A stretch of 64,000 bases of DNA from Paenibacillus_AA sp045062745 (GTDB taxonomy: Bacteria; Bacillota; Bacilli; Paenibacillales; NBRC-103111). Every line of letters begins with the position of its first letter. Position 1 is the first letter of the stretch. The notes beneath the pieces were generated by a model. It was not told the origin of the DNA, did not search any database, and was given only the letters and a program-made list of their open reading frames with translations. Both the position numbers and the translations under genes were made by a program. The stretch covers positions 124,001 through 188,000 of the forward strand of contig NZ_JBJGED010000004.1 of NCBI RefSeq assembly GCF_045062745.1. The letters run 5' to 3'. Positions 8,636 to 16,575 of the stretch are shown one piece after another.

Positions 8636-8649
8636 ATTCCTATTGGAAT
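8636..8649. promoter_or_regulatory. Palindrome at the transcription start of the ABC/redox operon
   Basis: ATTCC-TATT-GGAAT, perfect five-base arms, starting about eight bases after the predicted transcription start. It is well placed for a repressor. GGAAT half-sites recall operators of Rrf2-type sulfur regulators such as CymR, but that link is a guess. Confidence 0.45.
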
Positions 8650-8703
8650 AATATGAATTAACCAAAACCGCATGGCAAGCACGCAGTCGACCGTTTGTAC
8701 GGA

Positions 8704-8739
8704 GGCATTCCTATCCAGGAGGATAGGGATGCCTTTTTT
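8704..8739 (+). terminator. Strong intrinsic terminator inside the operon leader (likely attenuator)
   Basis: A 13-base stem (8704-8716 with 8721-8733, one G-U pair), four-base loop, then six Ts. It lies between the only promoter and the first gene, with no second promoter after it, so it probably works as an attenuator. The segment ATTCCTAT at 8636-8643 could pair with ATAGGGAT at 8723-8730 in the 3' arm, giving a possible antiterminator. No known riboswitch class was recognised. Confidence 0.75.
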
Positions 8740-8775
8740 GCTTAATCCGGGGTATCGAGAAGAGGAGGAATGGTT

Positions 8776-9564
8776 ATGAGTGCGTCATCGGCGGCCCCTC
8801 TGTTGGACATCCGCCAGCTGAACAAGACGTTTCACACGAGCAAAGGTCCGGTTCCGGCACTGGAGAACATTGAACTGGGCATCAAGGAAGGGCAGTTCAT
8901 CACCGTCATCGGCCCGAGCGGCTGCGGCAAGAGCACGCTGCTCAAGATTATCGCCGGACTGGATGTCGATTACGACGGCGTCGTCCAGCTCGGGGGCCGG
9001 CCGGTAGCGGGGCCGGGGATTGACAAGGGATTCATCTTTCAAGAGCCCCGGCTGTTCCCCTGGCTCACCGTCGAGAAGAACATCGCGGCCGACTTATCGC
9101 TAAGAGACGCGGACACGAAGCGGAAGGTGGAGGAGCTGATCGAGCTCGTCCGGCTGACCGGCTTCGAGAAGGCGTACCCCCGGGAGCTCTCCGGAGGGAT
9201 GGCCCAGCGGGTGGCGATCGCGCGCGCTCTGCTGCGCAATCCGAAGGTGCTGCTGCTCGACGAACCGTTCGGGGCGCTCGACGCATTCACCCGGGCACAC
9301 ATGCAGGAAGTGCTGATCGACATCTGGCAGAAGAACAAGACGACGATGATCTTCGTCACGCACGACATCGACGAGGCGATCTACTTGGGAGGACGGATCG
9401 TCATCCTGAAGCCCCGTCCGGGCCAGATTCGCAAGGTGGTCCCCGTCGATCTGCCGTATCCCCGCCGCAAAGCGAGCGTCTCGTTCCAGGAGCTGCGTCT
9501 CAAGGTGCTGAGCGAGTTCGAGCGAATCGATGAGCTGGAGCTGGTCGACAGCTCCGGCATCTGA
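8776..9564 (+). CDS. ABC importer ATPase, SsuB/TauB/NrtD family
   Basis: A 262-residue ATP-binding subunit that powers uptake by the permeases downstream. It has Walker A GPSGCGKST, the signature LSGGMAQR and Walker B LLLDEPFGALD; the latter is typical of nitrate/sulfonate/taurine/bicarbonate importers. Two ATGs are in frame (8770, 8776). AGGAGG ends two bases before the first, too close, so 8776 is preferred. It is the first gene of an eight-gene operon behind a leader with a terminator. Downstream genes overlap or are tightly spaced. The substrate is not fixed by sequence; an organosulfur compound is the best guess. Confidence 0.92.
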   Translation: MSASSAAPLLDIRQLNKTFHTSKGPVPALENIELGIKEGQFITVIGPSGCGKSTLLKIIAGLDVDYDGVVQLGGRPVAGPGIDKGFIFQEPRLFPWLTVEKNIAADLSLRDADTKRKVEELIELVRLTGFEKAYPRELSGGMAQRVAIARALLRNPKVLLLDEPFGALDAFTRAHMQEVLIDIWQKNKTTMIFVTHDIDEAIYLGGRIVILKPRPGQIRKVVPVDLPYPRRKASVSFQELRLKVLSEFERIDELELVDSSGI

Positions 9565-9580
9565 CGAGGAGGCGAGAGCT

Positions 9581-10360
9581 ATGACCAACCGAAAACGCAA
9601 GTTTCGTTATTTCCTGGTGGGCGCTCTGCTCCCCGTGACGCTGCTCGTAGTGTGGCAGCTGCTCGGGAGTCTCGGCCTCCTCTCGACGCTGCTGTTCCCT
9701 CCACCGCTCAAGATCGGAGGAGCCCTGATGAAGCTCGCGTCATCCGGTGAGCTGGCCGAGCATCTGCAAGTGAGCCTGCTGCGTGCGCTTGCGGGCTTCG
9801 CCCTGGGAGGCGGAGCCGGGCTAATCGTCGGCACGCTGGTCGGCCTGTTCCGGAAGACGGAGAAGGCGCTCGATCCGACCGTCCAGATGATCCGGATGGT
9901 GCCGCACCTGGCGATCGCCCCGCTGTTCGTCCTCTGGTTTGGGATCGGCGAGCTGTCCAAGGTGCTGCTGATCGCGACCGGCGCCTTCTTCCCGCTCTAC
10001 ATCAATACGTTCCTTGGCATTCGGAATCTGGATAACAAGCTGTTCGAAGTAGCCCGTGTGCTCGGCTTCAGCCGGGGCAAGCAGATCGTGAAGCTCGTCT
10101 TGCCGGCGGCTCTGCCGAACATCCTGCTGGGCGTTCGGATCTCGCTGGGCGTCTCCTGGCTCGGCCTCGTGGTGGCGGAGATCATGGGCTCCACCTCCGG
10201 CATCGGCTACTTGATGTCGGAAGCCCGGCAGTTCTCCAAGACGCCGATCGTCTTCGTCGGCATTCTCGTCTTCGCGGCGGTCGGCAAGCTGACCGACTCG
10301 CTCGTTCGCTGGCTGGAGCGGCTGTCGCTGCAGTGGCGGGATCATTATCCAGGCGGTTAA
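9581..10360 (+). CDS. ABC importer permease, SsuC family (first of two)
   Basis: A 259-residue inner-membrane protein with about six helices and the cytoplasmic coupling motif near LPAALPNILLGVRISLGVSWLG, which docks to the ATPase. The frame is open further upstream, but GAGGAGG precedes the ATG at 9581 and gives the usual length. It closely resembles the next gene along its whole length, so the pair arose by duplication and may form a heterodimeric pore; SsuC normally works as a homodimer. Confidence 0.92.
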   Translation: MTNRKRKFRYFLVGALLPVTLLVVWQLLGSLGLLSTLLFPPPLKIGGALMKLASSGELAEHLQVSLLRALAGFALGGGAGLIVGTLVGLFRKTEKALDPTVQMIRMVPHLAIAPLFVLWFGIGELSKVLLIATGAFFPLYINTFLGIRNLDNKLFEVARVLGFSRGKQIVKLVLPAALPNILLGVRISLGVSWLGLVVAEIMGSTSGIGYLMSEARQFSKTPIVFVGILVFAAVGKLTDSLVRWLERLSLQWRDHYPGG

Positions 10361-10381
10361 CAAGAAAGGAGGAGGATGGAC

Positions 10382-11230
10382 GTGATCAACAACAAGGCGG
10401 ATGTGCTCGCCCGGCCGGTGGAGCGGATCCCGGGCGTCAAGCGCAGCCGAATCGGCGCTCGAGGGAGGGAGCGGCTGAATGATGTGTGGCTCGGCGGACT
10501 GTTGCCGCTGTTAGTCGCAGTAGTTTGGCAAATCGCCGGGGATTGGGGGTTTGTCTCGCAGCGGTTCCTGCCTACCCCGATCGCGATCGCGGAAGCGGGA
10601 TTCGAGCTGCTGCGATCCGGGGAGCTCATGCATCATCTCGGGATCAGCCTCGGCCGGGCCGCGCTCGGGTTCCTGCTCGGAGGCGGCCTCGGCCTCGCAT
10701 TCGGACTCGTAGTCGGCTTATCCCAGCGCGCGGAGAACGTGCTCGACCCGTCTGTACAAATGCTGCGGATGATCCCGCACCTGGCTCTTGCCCCGCTGAT
10801 CATCCTGTGGTTCGGCTTCGGGGAGCTGTCGAAGGTGCTGATTATCGCGAAGGGCGCTTTTTTCCCGCTCTACATTCATACGTTTCTCGGCATTCGCAGT
10901 GTCGACAACAAGCTGTTCGAAGTCGCGCGCGTCCTGGAGTTCAGCCGCACCCGGCGGCTATGGAGGCTTGTGATGCCGGCGGCGCTGCCGAACATTCTGC
11001 TCGGGCTGCGCTTATCGCTCTCGCTCTCGTGGCTCGGGCTCGTGGTGGCGGAGCTCATCGGCTCCCAGGCGGGCGTTGGCTTCCTGATCAACTTTGCGAA
11101 ACAAAACTCGAATACCGAAGTGATCTTCGTCGGGATTCTCATCTTCGCCGTAGTCGGCAAGCTGGTGGATTCGCTTGTGCGGCTGTTGGAGCGGCGCTGG
11201 CTGCAGTGGCGGGAAAGCTATCAAGGGTAA
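10382..11230 (+). CDS. ABC importer permease, SsuC family (second of two)
   Basis: A second permease of 282 residues, homologous to the preceding one: shared stretches include HLALAPL, ILWFGFGELSKVL and NKLFEVARVL. It has an N-terminal extension of about 25 polar residues. An ATG at 10376 sits only two bases from AAAGGAGGAGG. The GTG at 10382 has better spacing and is preferred, although both are in frame. With the ATPase upstream and the binding protein at 13275, it completes the importer. Confidence 0.9.
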   Translation: MINNKADVLARPVERIPGVKRSRIGARGRERLNDVWLGGLLPLLVAVVWQIAGDWGFVSQRFLPTPIAIAEAGFELLRSGELMHHLGISLGRAALGFLLGGGLGLAFGLVVGLSQRAENVLDPSVQMLRMIPHLALAPLIILWFGFGELSKVLIIAKGAFFPLYIHTFLGIRSVDNKLFEVARVLEFSRTRRLWRLVMPAALPNILLGLRLSLSLSWLGLVVAELIGSQAGVGFLINFAKQNSNTEVIFVGILIFAVVGKLVDSLVRLLERRWLQWRESYQG

Positions 11231-11274
11231 ACCTGGCATTTCTATTTCAAAAATTGAATTGGGAGGCATATCAA

Positions 11275-12897
11275 ATGAGCAATGGGAGCAATGGGAGCAA
11301 TGGGAATTTAGCAAACGGCATTCAGTTGGAAGCGGACGTCCTCGTCATCGGAGGCGGGCCGGCCGGCACATGGGCCGCCATAACGGCCGCTTCGTCCGGA
11401 GCAAAGGTTGTCCTGGTCGACAAAGGGTACTGCGGCACGAGCGGGGCCACGGCGCCTTCGGGCACCGGCGTCTGGTACGTCAAGCCGGACCAGAAGCTGC
11501 GCGAAGAGGCGAAGATGAGCCGATTTACGCTGGGCGGGCACCTCGCCGAGAACGCCTGGATGAATCGGGTGCTCGACCGGACGTACGACAATATGAACAA
11601 GCTGGGCGAATGGGGTTACCCGTTCCCGAAGGATGAATTCGGAACGCCGTACCAGAGAGGGCTGCAAGGACCCGAATACATGAAACTGATGCGGAAGCTC
11701 GTGCTCAAGGCCGGGGTGAAAATCTTGGACCACAGCCCGGCGCTGGAGCTGCTGGCCGATGAGCATGGCGTCGGCGGGGCCTCCGGGGTGCGGACGCAGA
11801 GCGGGGAAACATGGAGCGTGCGGGCGGGAGCGGTCATTATCGCGACCGGCGGCTGCGCCTTCCTGAGCAAGGCGCTCGGCACGAACGTGCTGACCGGCGA
11901 CGGGTACTTGTTCGCCGCGGAAGCGGGCGCGGAGCTGTCCGGCATGGAGTTCTCCAATGCCTATGCGATCGCGCCGACGTTCTCCACCGTGACGAAGACG
12001 GCGTACTACCGTTACGCGACCTTCTACTACGAGGACGGCACGGTCGTCGAAGGCGCCGGCTCGACGCGCGGCCGCTCGGTCATCGCCCGCAACCTGCTGC
12101 AGAACCGGCAAGTGTACGCTCGCCTCGACCAGGCGCCGGAGGAGATCCGCCATCTGCTGCGGTACGGGCAGACGAACTTCTTCCTGCCGTTCGACCGGAT
12201 GGGCCTCGATCCGTTCAAGGACCTGTTCCCGGTGACGCTGCGGCTAGAGGGCACGGTGCGCGGTACAGGAGGCATTCATATTGTCGACGAGACGTGCGCA
12301 ACGAAGGTGCCGGGGCTGTATGCGGCGGGGGACGCCGCGACGCGCGAGCTGATCTGCGGCGGCTTCACGGGCGGCGGCAGCCACAATGCGGCGTGGGCGA
12401 TGTCGTCCGGTTCATTCGTCGGTGAGGCGGCGGCCGGGTATGCCCGACGGCTGGGGCCTCAGGCGGGCAAGCGCAGCCTGCGCGGCGTCTCGTCCAGCCC
12501 GATCACGAGCCGGAGCGCCGGCCGGCCGGCGGATCGCACCGAGCAGTACGTCCGGGCCGTTCAGGACGAGGTGACGCCGTACGACCGGAATCTGTTCCGG
12601 ACGGAGCAAGGGCTGAAGAGCTCGCTCGGGCGGCTGGATTCCCTCTGGAGCGACATCCGTCAGGAGGCGGTCACGGAAGACGCGGAAGGCGCGAGAGCCC
12701 GCGAAGCGGCTGCGATGACCGCCACCGCCCGCTGGATGTACCGCTCGGCGCTGGCCCGCACGGAGACGCGCGGCATGCACAAGCGCGAGGACTTCCCGCA
12801 GTTGGACGCCGCACAGCGCTTCCGCCTCATCGCGAGCGGCCTGGACCAAGTCTCGGTACGCACAGCCGAGGTGGAGAAGGAGGCGGGTGTCGTATGA
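11275..12897 (+). CDS. FAD-dependent oxidoreductase of the FrdA/SdhA/AprA family
   Basis: A 540-residue soluble flavoprotein. The N-terminal dinucleotide fold reads DVLVIGGGPAGTWAA (near residue 20) followed by VDKGYCGTSGATAPSG. The C-terminal FAD closure GLYAAGDAATRELICGGFTGGG matches the fumarate-reductase/adenylylsulfate-reductase superfamily. A longer frame begins upstream inside the permease gene, but GGGAGG before the ATG at 11275 marks the start. Its first residues are a low-complexity SNGSNGSNGN. Its stop overlaps the ferredoxin start as ATGA, so the two are probably a complex with the layout of AprA/AprB. Since the operon imports a sulfonate-like compound, a reductive or oxidative step on an organosulfur substrate is plausible but unproven. 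Confidence 0.85.
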   Translation: MSNGSNGSNGNLANGIQLEADVLVIGGGPAGTWAAITAASSGAKVVLVDKGYCGTSGATAPSGTGVWYVKPDQKLREEAKMSRFTLGGHLAENAWMNRVLDRTYDNMNKLGEWGYPFPKDEFGTPYQRGLQGPEYMKLMRKLVLKAGVKILDHSPALELLADEHGVGGASGVRTQSGETWSVRAGAVIIATGGCAFLSKALGTNVLTGDGYLFAAEAGAELSGMEFSNAYAIAPTFSTVTKTAYYRYATFYYEDGTVVEGAGSTRGRSVIARNLLQNRQVYARLDQAPEEIRHLLRYGQTNFFLPFDRMGLDPFKDLFPVTLRLEGTVRGTGGIHIVDETCATKVPGLYAAGDAATRELICGGFTGGGSHNAAWAMSSGSFVGEAAAGYARRLGPQAGKRSLRGVSSSPITSRSAGRPADRTEQYVRAVQDEVTPYDRNLFRTEQGLKSSLGRLDSLWSDIRQEAVTEDAEGARAREAAAMTATARWMYRSALARTETRGMHKREDFPQLDAAQRFRLIASGLDQVSVRTAEVEKEAGVV

Positions 12898-13226
12898 TCG
12901 AGATCGTAAGCGAGTCGCGCTGCGTCTCCTGCAACCTGTGCGTGTCGGTCTGCCCGACGAACGTCTTCGACCGCACCGAGAGCGGCGTGCCGGTCATCGC
13001 GAGGCAGAGCGATTGCCAGACGTGCTTCATGTGCGAGCTGTACTGCCCGGCGGATGCGCTGTACGTAGCTCCGGATCCGGAGCATAACGACCACGTAACC
13101 GAGCAAGCCCTCGAGGAAAGCGGCCTGCTGGGCGGCTATCGGGAGAAGGTGGGCTGGGGGCCGGGCAGGAAGCCGGTCGCCTCCCACGAGTATTTGTATC
13201 AATTGGCCACGAAGGCCATTCCATAA
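12894..13226 (+). CDS. Two-cluster ferredoxin, AprB-like electron partner
   Basis: A 110-residue iron-sulfur protein with two complete [4Fe-4S] motifs of the form CxxCxxCxxxCP: Cys10, 13, 16, 20 and Cys41, 44, 47, 51. It starts on an ATGA overlap with the flavoprotein stop, so it is translationally coupled and probably its stoichiometric partner. The C-terminal 50 residues are polar and could wrap onto the flavoprotein, as the tail of AprB does onto AprA. It would pass electrons to or from the FAD. There is no signal peptide, so it is cytoplasmic. Confidence 0.9.
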   Translation: MIEIVSESRCVSCNLCVSVCPTNVFDRTESGVPVIARQSDCQTCFMCELYCPADALYVAPDPEHNDHVTEQALEESGLLGGYREKVGWGPGRKPVASHEYLYQLATKAIP

Positions 13227-13274
13227 GGGATGGCAGGTTTTGATCGGGAAAGAGATTAGGAAGGAGCTTCATGA

Positions 13275-14312
13275 ATGAAAGGAAACCATACCATTCGTCG
13301 TACACGTCTACTGGTCTTATTCATAGCGCTAGTCAGCCTCGCGATTCTGGCTCAAGCTTGCGGGAACGCGGAAGGGGGGCAAACTACGCCCTCTACCGGT
13401 TCCTCTTCGGCCGGCGGCGGAGCGGGGAAAGCGCAGGTGCCGGCAGTCCTCAATTACGGGTATATCGGCACGAATAAGCTGAATTTCCCCGGGGGCGCCG
13501 AAGGCTGGGGCTTTTACAAGGGCATCATTCAGGAGGAGCTGAAAAAGCACGGGATAACCGAGGTGAAGCTGACCGGCTTTCCGAATGGACCCGATCAGAG
13601 CGAATCGCTCATCAGCGGACGGCTCGATTTCGGCAGCCTGGGCGATACGCCCGCCATGCTGGCCCGGTCCACCGGCGCGAAGACGAGGCTCATTACCCAG
13701 GGGGCTACGGAGAGCATCGGCTACTTGATCGGCAAGAAGAACGGACCCAAGACGCTCGCGGATCTGAAGGGCAAGACGATCGCCATCCAGAAGGGGTCGT
13801 TCATGCATCGGTATATCGTGGGGCTCTTGAAGGAGCAGAACATCACGGACGTGAAGTTCATCCATATGCTCCGGCCCGACGGGGAAGCGGCGCTCGCCCG
13901 CGGCGAGGTCGACGCGATGACCAACAGCGCCATCTTCGCGCTGAAGCAGATCGAGCAGGGCTATCCGCTCCTCGACGACGCGACGAAGCATCCGAACTTG
14001 ATCGGCACGAGCGCGACGGTCGTCTCCGAGGAGTACCTGAAGAAGTTCCCGGACTTCCCGAAAATATGGAACGAGGCGCGGCTGAAGGCGCTGAACGACC
14101 TGAAGGCGAAGCCGGACGAATATTACGCCTTCCTGTCGCAGTTGAACGGTTACTCCGTGGAGCTGAACAAGCAAGTGTCCCCGATCAGCCAATTGAAGGA
14201 TACCCCGTTCACGGAGGACGGCGTCAAGCTGTTGGACGGCACGAAGAAGTTCCTGGTCGAGGAGAAGCTGGCGGAGAAGGATTTCGATTTGAACGCCTGG
14301 ATCTTGAAATAA
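13275..14312 (+). CDS. ABC importer substrate-binding lipoprotein, SsuA-like
   Basis: A 345-residue extracellular lipoprotein. The signal peptide ends at the lipobox LAQAC, with a Ser/Gly-rich linker after it. The body belongs to the NMT1/SsuA-like family (SGRLDFGSLGDTPAMLA, IAIQKGSFMHRY), which binds aliphatic sulfonates, taurine, nitrate or thiamine precursors. Two ATGs (13271, 13275) are close; only 13275 is in frame, eight bases after AAGGAG. It sits after the redox genes rather than beside the permeases, which ties the redox pair to the imported substrate. Confidence 0.92.
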   Translation: MKGNHTIRRTRLLVLFIALVSLAILAQACGNAEGGQTTPSTGSSSAGGGAGKAQVPAVLNYGYIGTNKLNFPGGAEGWGFYKGIIQEELKKHGITEVKLTGFPNGPDQSESLISGRLDFGSLGDTPAMLARSTGAKTRLITQGATESIGYLIGKKNGPKTLADLKGKTIAIQKGSFMHRYIVGLLKEQNITDVKFIHMLRPDGEAALARGEVDAMTNSAIFALKQIEQGYPLLDDATKHPNLIGTSATVVSEEYLKKFPDFPKIWNEARLKALNDLKAKPDEYYAFLSQLNGYSVELNKQVSPISQLKDTPFTEDGVKLLDGTKKFLVEEKLAEKDFDLNAWILK

Positions 14313-14349
14313 CGCAGTTCATTTTTAGCAAAGAGGGAGCGAATATGCT

Positions 14350-14976
14350 ATGAGCCTACCATCTGTCAATCTGACCGAACGCCTGCTCGAAGAAGTGCAA
14401 GCCCACCGGCACGCCGATTATCCGGTCAGCCCCTGGATTCTGAACCGCTGGTCCTCTCGCTCCTTCTCCGATCGCGCCGTATCCGACGAGGCGCTGCATA
14501 CCGTACTGGAGGCCGCCCGCTGGGCGCCATCCTCCAGCAACCTGCAGCCTTGGCGCTTTGTGGTTGCCCGCACCCGGGAGGAGCGGGAACGGTTTCAGGC
14601 GTTCATCCGGCCTACGAATCGCCTGTGGACGGATCGCGCGCCTGTCCTCATCCTGCTCGCTTCCCACAAGCTGAACGCGAACGGCGAGCCGAACGGCGCT
14701 CATGCGTTCGACACGGGCGCGGCCTGGGGCATCCTGGCGCTGCAGGCGGCCTTGCTCGGCTTGTCGACGCGTGCCGTCGGCGGCTTCGACCGGGAGATCG
14801 CGCGCCGTATCCTGCATGTGCCGGACGACGTCGAGCTTCATGCCGTCGTCGCACTCGGGTATCGAGGCGAGAAGGAAACGCTCCATGAGTCGTTCCGGGA
14901 CCGGGAAGTGCCGAACAGCCGCCGTCCTCTGGCCGACAGCTTGATTGAAGGGGCTTGGCCGGACACAGCCCCATAA
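14350..14976 (+). CDS. Nitroreductase-family FMN oxidoreductase
   Basis: A 208-residue flavoenzyme of the nitroreductase fold. It has the N-terminal FMN-binding NRWSSRSFSD and WAPSSSNLQPWRFVV stretches, and the GLSTRAVGGFD segment near the dimer interface. It is the last gene of the importer/redox operon, 37 bases after the binding protein and just before a terminator. In this setting it may supply reduced flavin or process the imported compound. Substrate specificity in this family cannot be read from sequence. Confidence 0.9.
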   Translation: MSLPSVNLTERLLEEVQAHRHADYPVSPWILNRWSSRSFSDRAVSDEALHTVLEAARWAPSSSNLQPWRFVVARTREERERFQAFIRPTNRLWTDRAPVLILLASHKLNANGEPNGAHAFDTGAAWGILALQAALLGLSTRAVGGFDREIARRILHVPDDVELHAVVALGYRGEKETLHESFRDREVPNSRRPLADSLIEGAWPDTAP

Positions 14977-14985
14977 TGTAGAGAA

Positions 14986-15018
14986 GCCCTGGGCAGCGTA
15001 GTTGCCCAGGGCGTTTTG
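14986..15018 (+). terminator. Intrinsic terminator of the ABC/redox operon
   Basis: Ten-base stem GCCCTGGGCA (14986-14995) with TGCCCAGGGC (15003-15012), seven-base loop, then GTTTTGT. It separates the operon from the convergent AraC gene. Confidence 0.85.
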
Positions 15019-15031
15019 TCTGTGCAGGCCG

Positions 15032-15895
15032 TCAAGCCTTTTTCACGATCGGGATCCAAATCTCGCACCGGTAATCGTCCGCCGTCGTATCCCCGGGCGG
15101 GTAGACCTCCATCTCAGGCGCGCCTGAATGCTCGAAGCCGGTACCGGGGAACCACTCCTGGAAGATGCGGCCGAACATACTTTGGATGGACCAGGGCACC
15201 GGTCCCACAGCGGTGAAGACCGCCCAGGCCGAGGAGGGGATCGTACGCTGGCTGTACCCCGCTCCGAGCTTGGCGGGGTCAGCCTCGGCCGCGATCATAT
15301 ATGTGAGGTCGCCGGTCTCCGGCTTCATGTCGAGGCATACGCCGAGCAGCAGGCCGCCCGCCGCCACGGAGCCTAGCTTCGCGATGGTGCCGTCCGCGTG
15401 GCACGCTTGCCACTGCCGTGCAATTTCCCTCGACTGCTCCCCGTCCTTGCATGTCACCTCGATCGATTTGCCTACCACGGTAAACGCTTCTTTCTCCACA
15501 ATGCGATAATCCATATCTTGATCTCCCTCCAGCGATAAGTGGAAGGAGATGCGGGGGAACGCCTTCAGCGGGACGCCGGGCTGACGGGCCTCGGACGGAG
15601 GGATCCCGTGAATTTTGCGAAACGCCTTGGTGAACGACTCCGGGGAATCGTAGCCGTACTTGAGCGCGATCTCGACCACTTTCGCCGACGTGAGGGCGAG
15701 CTCCTGCGCCGCCATGGTCAGCTTTCGTTTCCGCGTATACTCCGCGACCGTCATGCCGGTAATCATATGGAACATACGTTGAAAATGAAACGGCGACATG
15801 TAAGCGACCTTCGCGATTTCTTCCATATCGAGCCGTTCCTCCATTAGGCGCTCCATGGCGTCAATCGCCTCTTGCATCCGTATCAGCGCGTCCAT
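15032..15895 (-). CDS. AraC-family regulator with C-terminal effector-binding domain
   Basis: A 287-residue regulator with an N-terminal AraC DNA-binding domain of two helix-turn-helices (residues about 5-105, including MSPFHFQRMFHMITGMTV and YGYDSPESFTKAFRKIHG). A GyrI-like effector domain follows from about residue 125 to the end, the layout of Rob/SoxS-related multidrug sensors in bacilli. A TTG at 15910 and an ATG at 15901 are in frame, but GGAGG lies eight bases before the ATG at 15895, which is preferred. It is monocistronic, convergent to the ABC/redox operon. Target and effector unknown. Confidence 0.9.
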   Translation of the reverse strand: MDALIRMQEAIDAMERLMEERLDMEEIAKVAYMSPFHFQRMFHMITGMTVAEYTRKRKLTMAAQELALTSAKVVEIALKYGYDSPESFTKAFRKIHGIPPSEARQPGVPLKAFPRISFHLSLEGDQDMDYRIVEKEAFTVVGKSIEVTCKDGEQSREIARQWQACHADGTIAKLGSVAAGGLLLGVCLDMKPETGDLTYMIAAEADPAKLGAGYSQRTIPSSAWAVFTAVGPVPWSIQSMFGRIFQEWFPGTGFEHSGAPEMEVYPPGDTTADDYRCEIWIPIVKKA

Positions 15896-16018
15896 CCGCA
15901 TCACCTCCAATGGTTCTCATCGTATCACCGTCGGGTAGGACCGTCCTGTCCTGCCGTGCTCTTTGCGAACAGGTGCAGGCCGTGTTTGTTTGACTTTCAT
16001 TATACCGGAAACAAATGG

Positions 16019-16062
16019 TTGACAGTAGACTCGGCCTGCGGATATATTAGTTGTACATACAA
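16019..16062 (+). promoter_or_regulatory. Promoter of the marR gene with overlapping operator
   Basis: TTGACA (16019-16024) is followed 18 bases later by TATATT (16043-16048). Directly downstream is TTGTACATACAA (16051-16062). The same 12-mer in reverse complement recurs before the MFS gene, so it is a likely MarR binding site and implies autorepression. Confidence 0.7.
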
Positions 16063-16086
16063 ACGTTAGCGGAAGGAGAGATCGAA

Positions 16087-16512
16087 ATGGACGAAGCATT
16101 CCTGCACAACTGCTTGTTCTTCACGGCGAATCGGCTGGGACGGGCGATCACGAAGCTGGCGGAGGAAGAGTTCGCGCCGACTGGATTGACTCCGATGTAC
16201 GGCTACTTGATCCGGCTCGTGAATGGGGAGCCCGGCATTTCCCAGAAGGAGCTGTCCGAGAAGCTGTCCGTTACCGCCTCCACGCTGACGCGATTCATCG
16301 ATAAGCTCGAGGGCAAGCAGCTCGTAGAGCGCAAGGGGCAGGGCAAGACGGTGCACGTCTATCCGACCGAGAAGAGCCGCGCGCTGGAGGGTACGATCCG
16401 CCAAGCCTCGAAGAGCTTGAAAGAGCGGTATGAAGCGTTGCTCGGACCGGAGCTGGCGCAGCGATTGACCCTGGAAACGGAACAATCGAGCGAAAAGCTG
16501 GAGCGGCAGTAA
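16087..16512 (+). CDS. MarR-family transcriptional regulator
   Basis: A 141-residue winged-helix regulator (recognition region KLSVTASTLTRFIDKLE, wing ERKGQGKTVHVYPTEK). The open frame starts at 16051, inside the putative operator; GGAAGGAG before the ATG at 16087 shows the true start. It is followed by an MFS exporter gene with its own copy of the operator. The usual model is repression of itself and the exporter, lifted by the exporter substrate. No cysteine that would suggest an OhrR-type peroxide sensor stands in the N-terminal region except Cys7. Confidence 0.9.
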   Translation: MDEAFLHNCLFFTANRLGRAITKLAEEEFAPTGLTPMYGYLIRLVNGEPGISQKELSEKLSVTASTLTRFIDKLEGKQLVERKGQGKTVHVYPTEKSRALEGTIRQASKSLKERYEALLGPELAQRLTLETEQSSEKLERQ

Positions 16513-16538
16513 CGGCTGCGCTTTCTGTAGAAATATTG

Positions 16539-16550
16539 TTGTATGTACAA
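16539..16550. promoter_or_regulatory. Second MarR-type operator before the MFS gene
   Basis: TTGTATGTACAA is the exact reverse complement of the 12-mer at 16051-16062. It lies 26 bases before the MFS start codon. Confidence 0.65.
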
Positions 16551-16575
16551 ACAAAATTGGGAGAGTGACCTCATA

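Noticed and set aside
10486..11274. N-terminal extension of the flavoprotein (803-codon frame)
   Set aside because: This part is the second permease gene read in another frame; the ribosome binding site and FAD fold begin at 11275.
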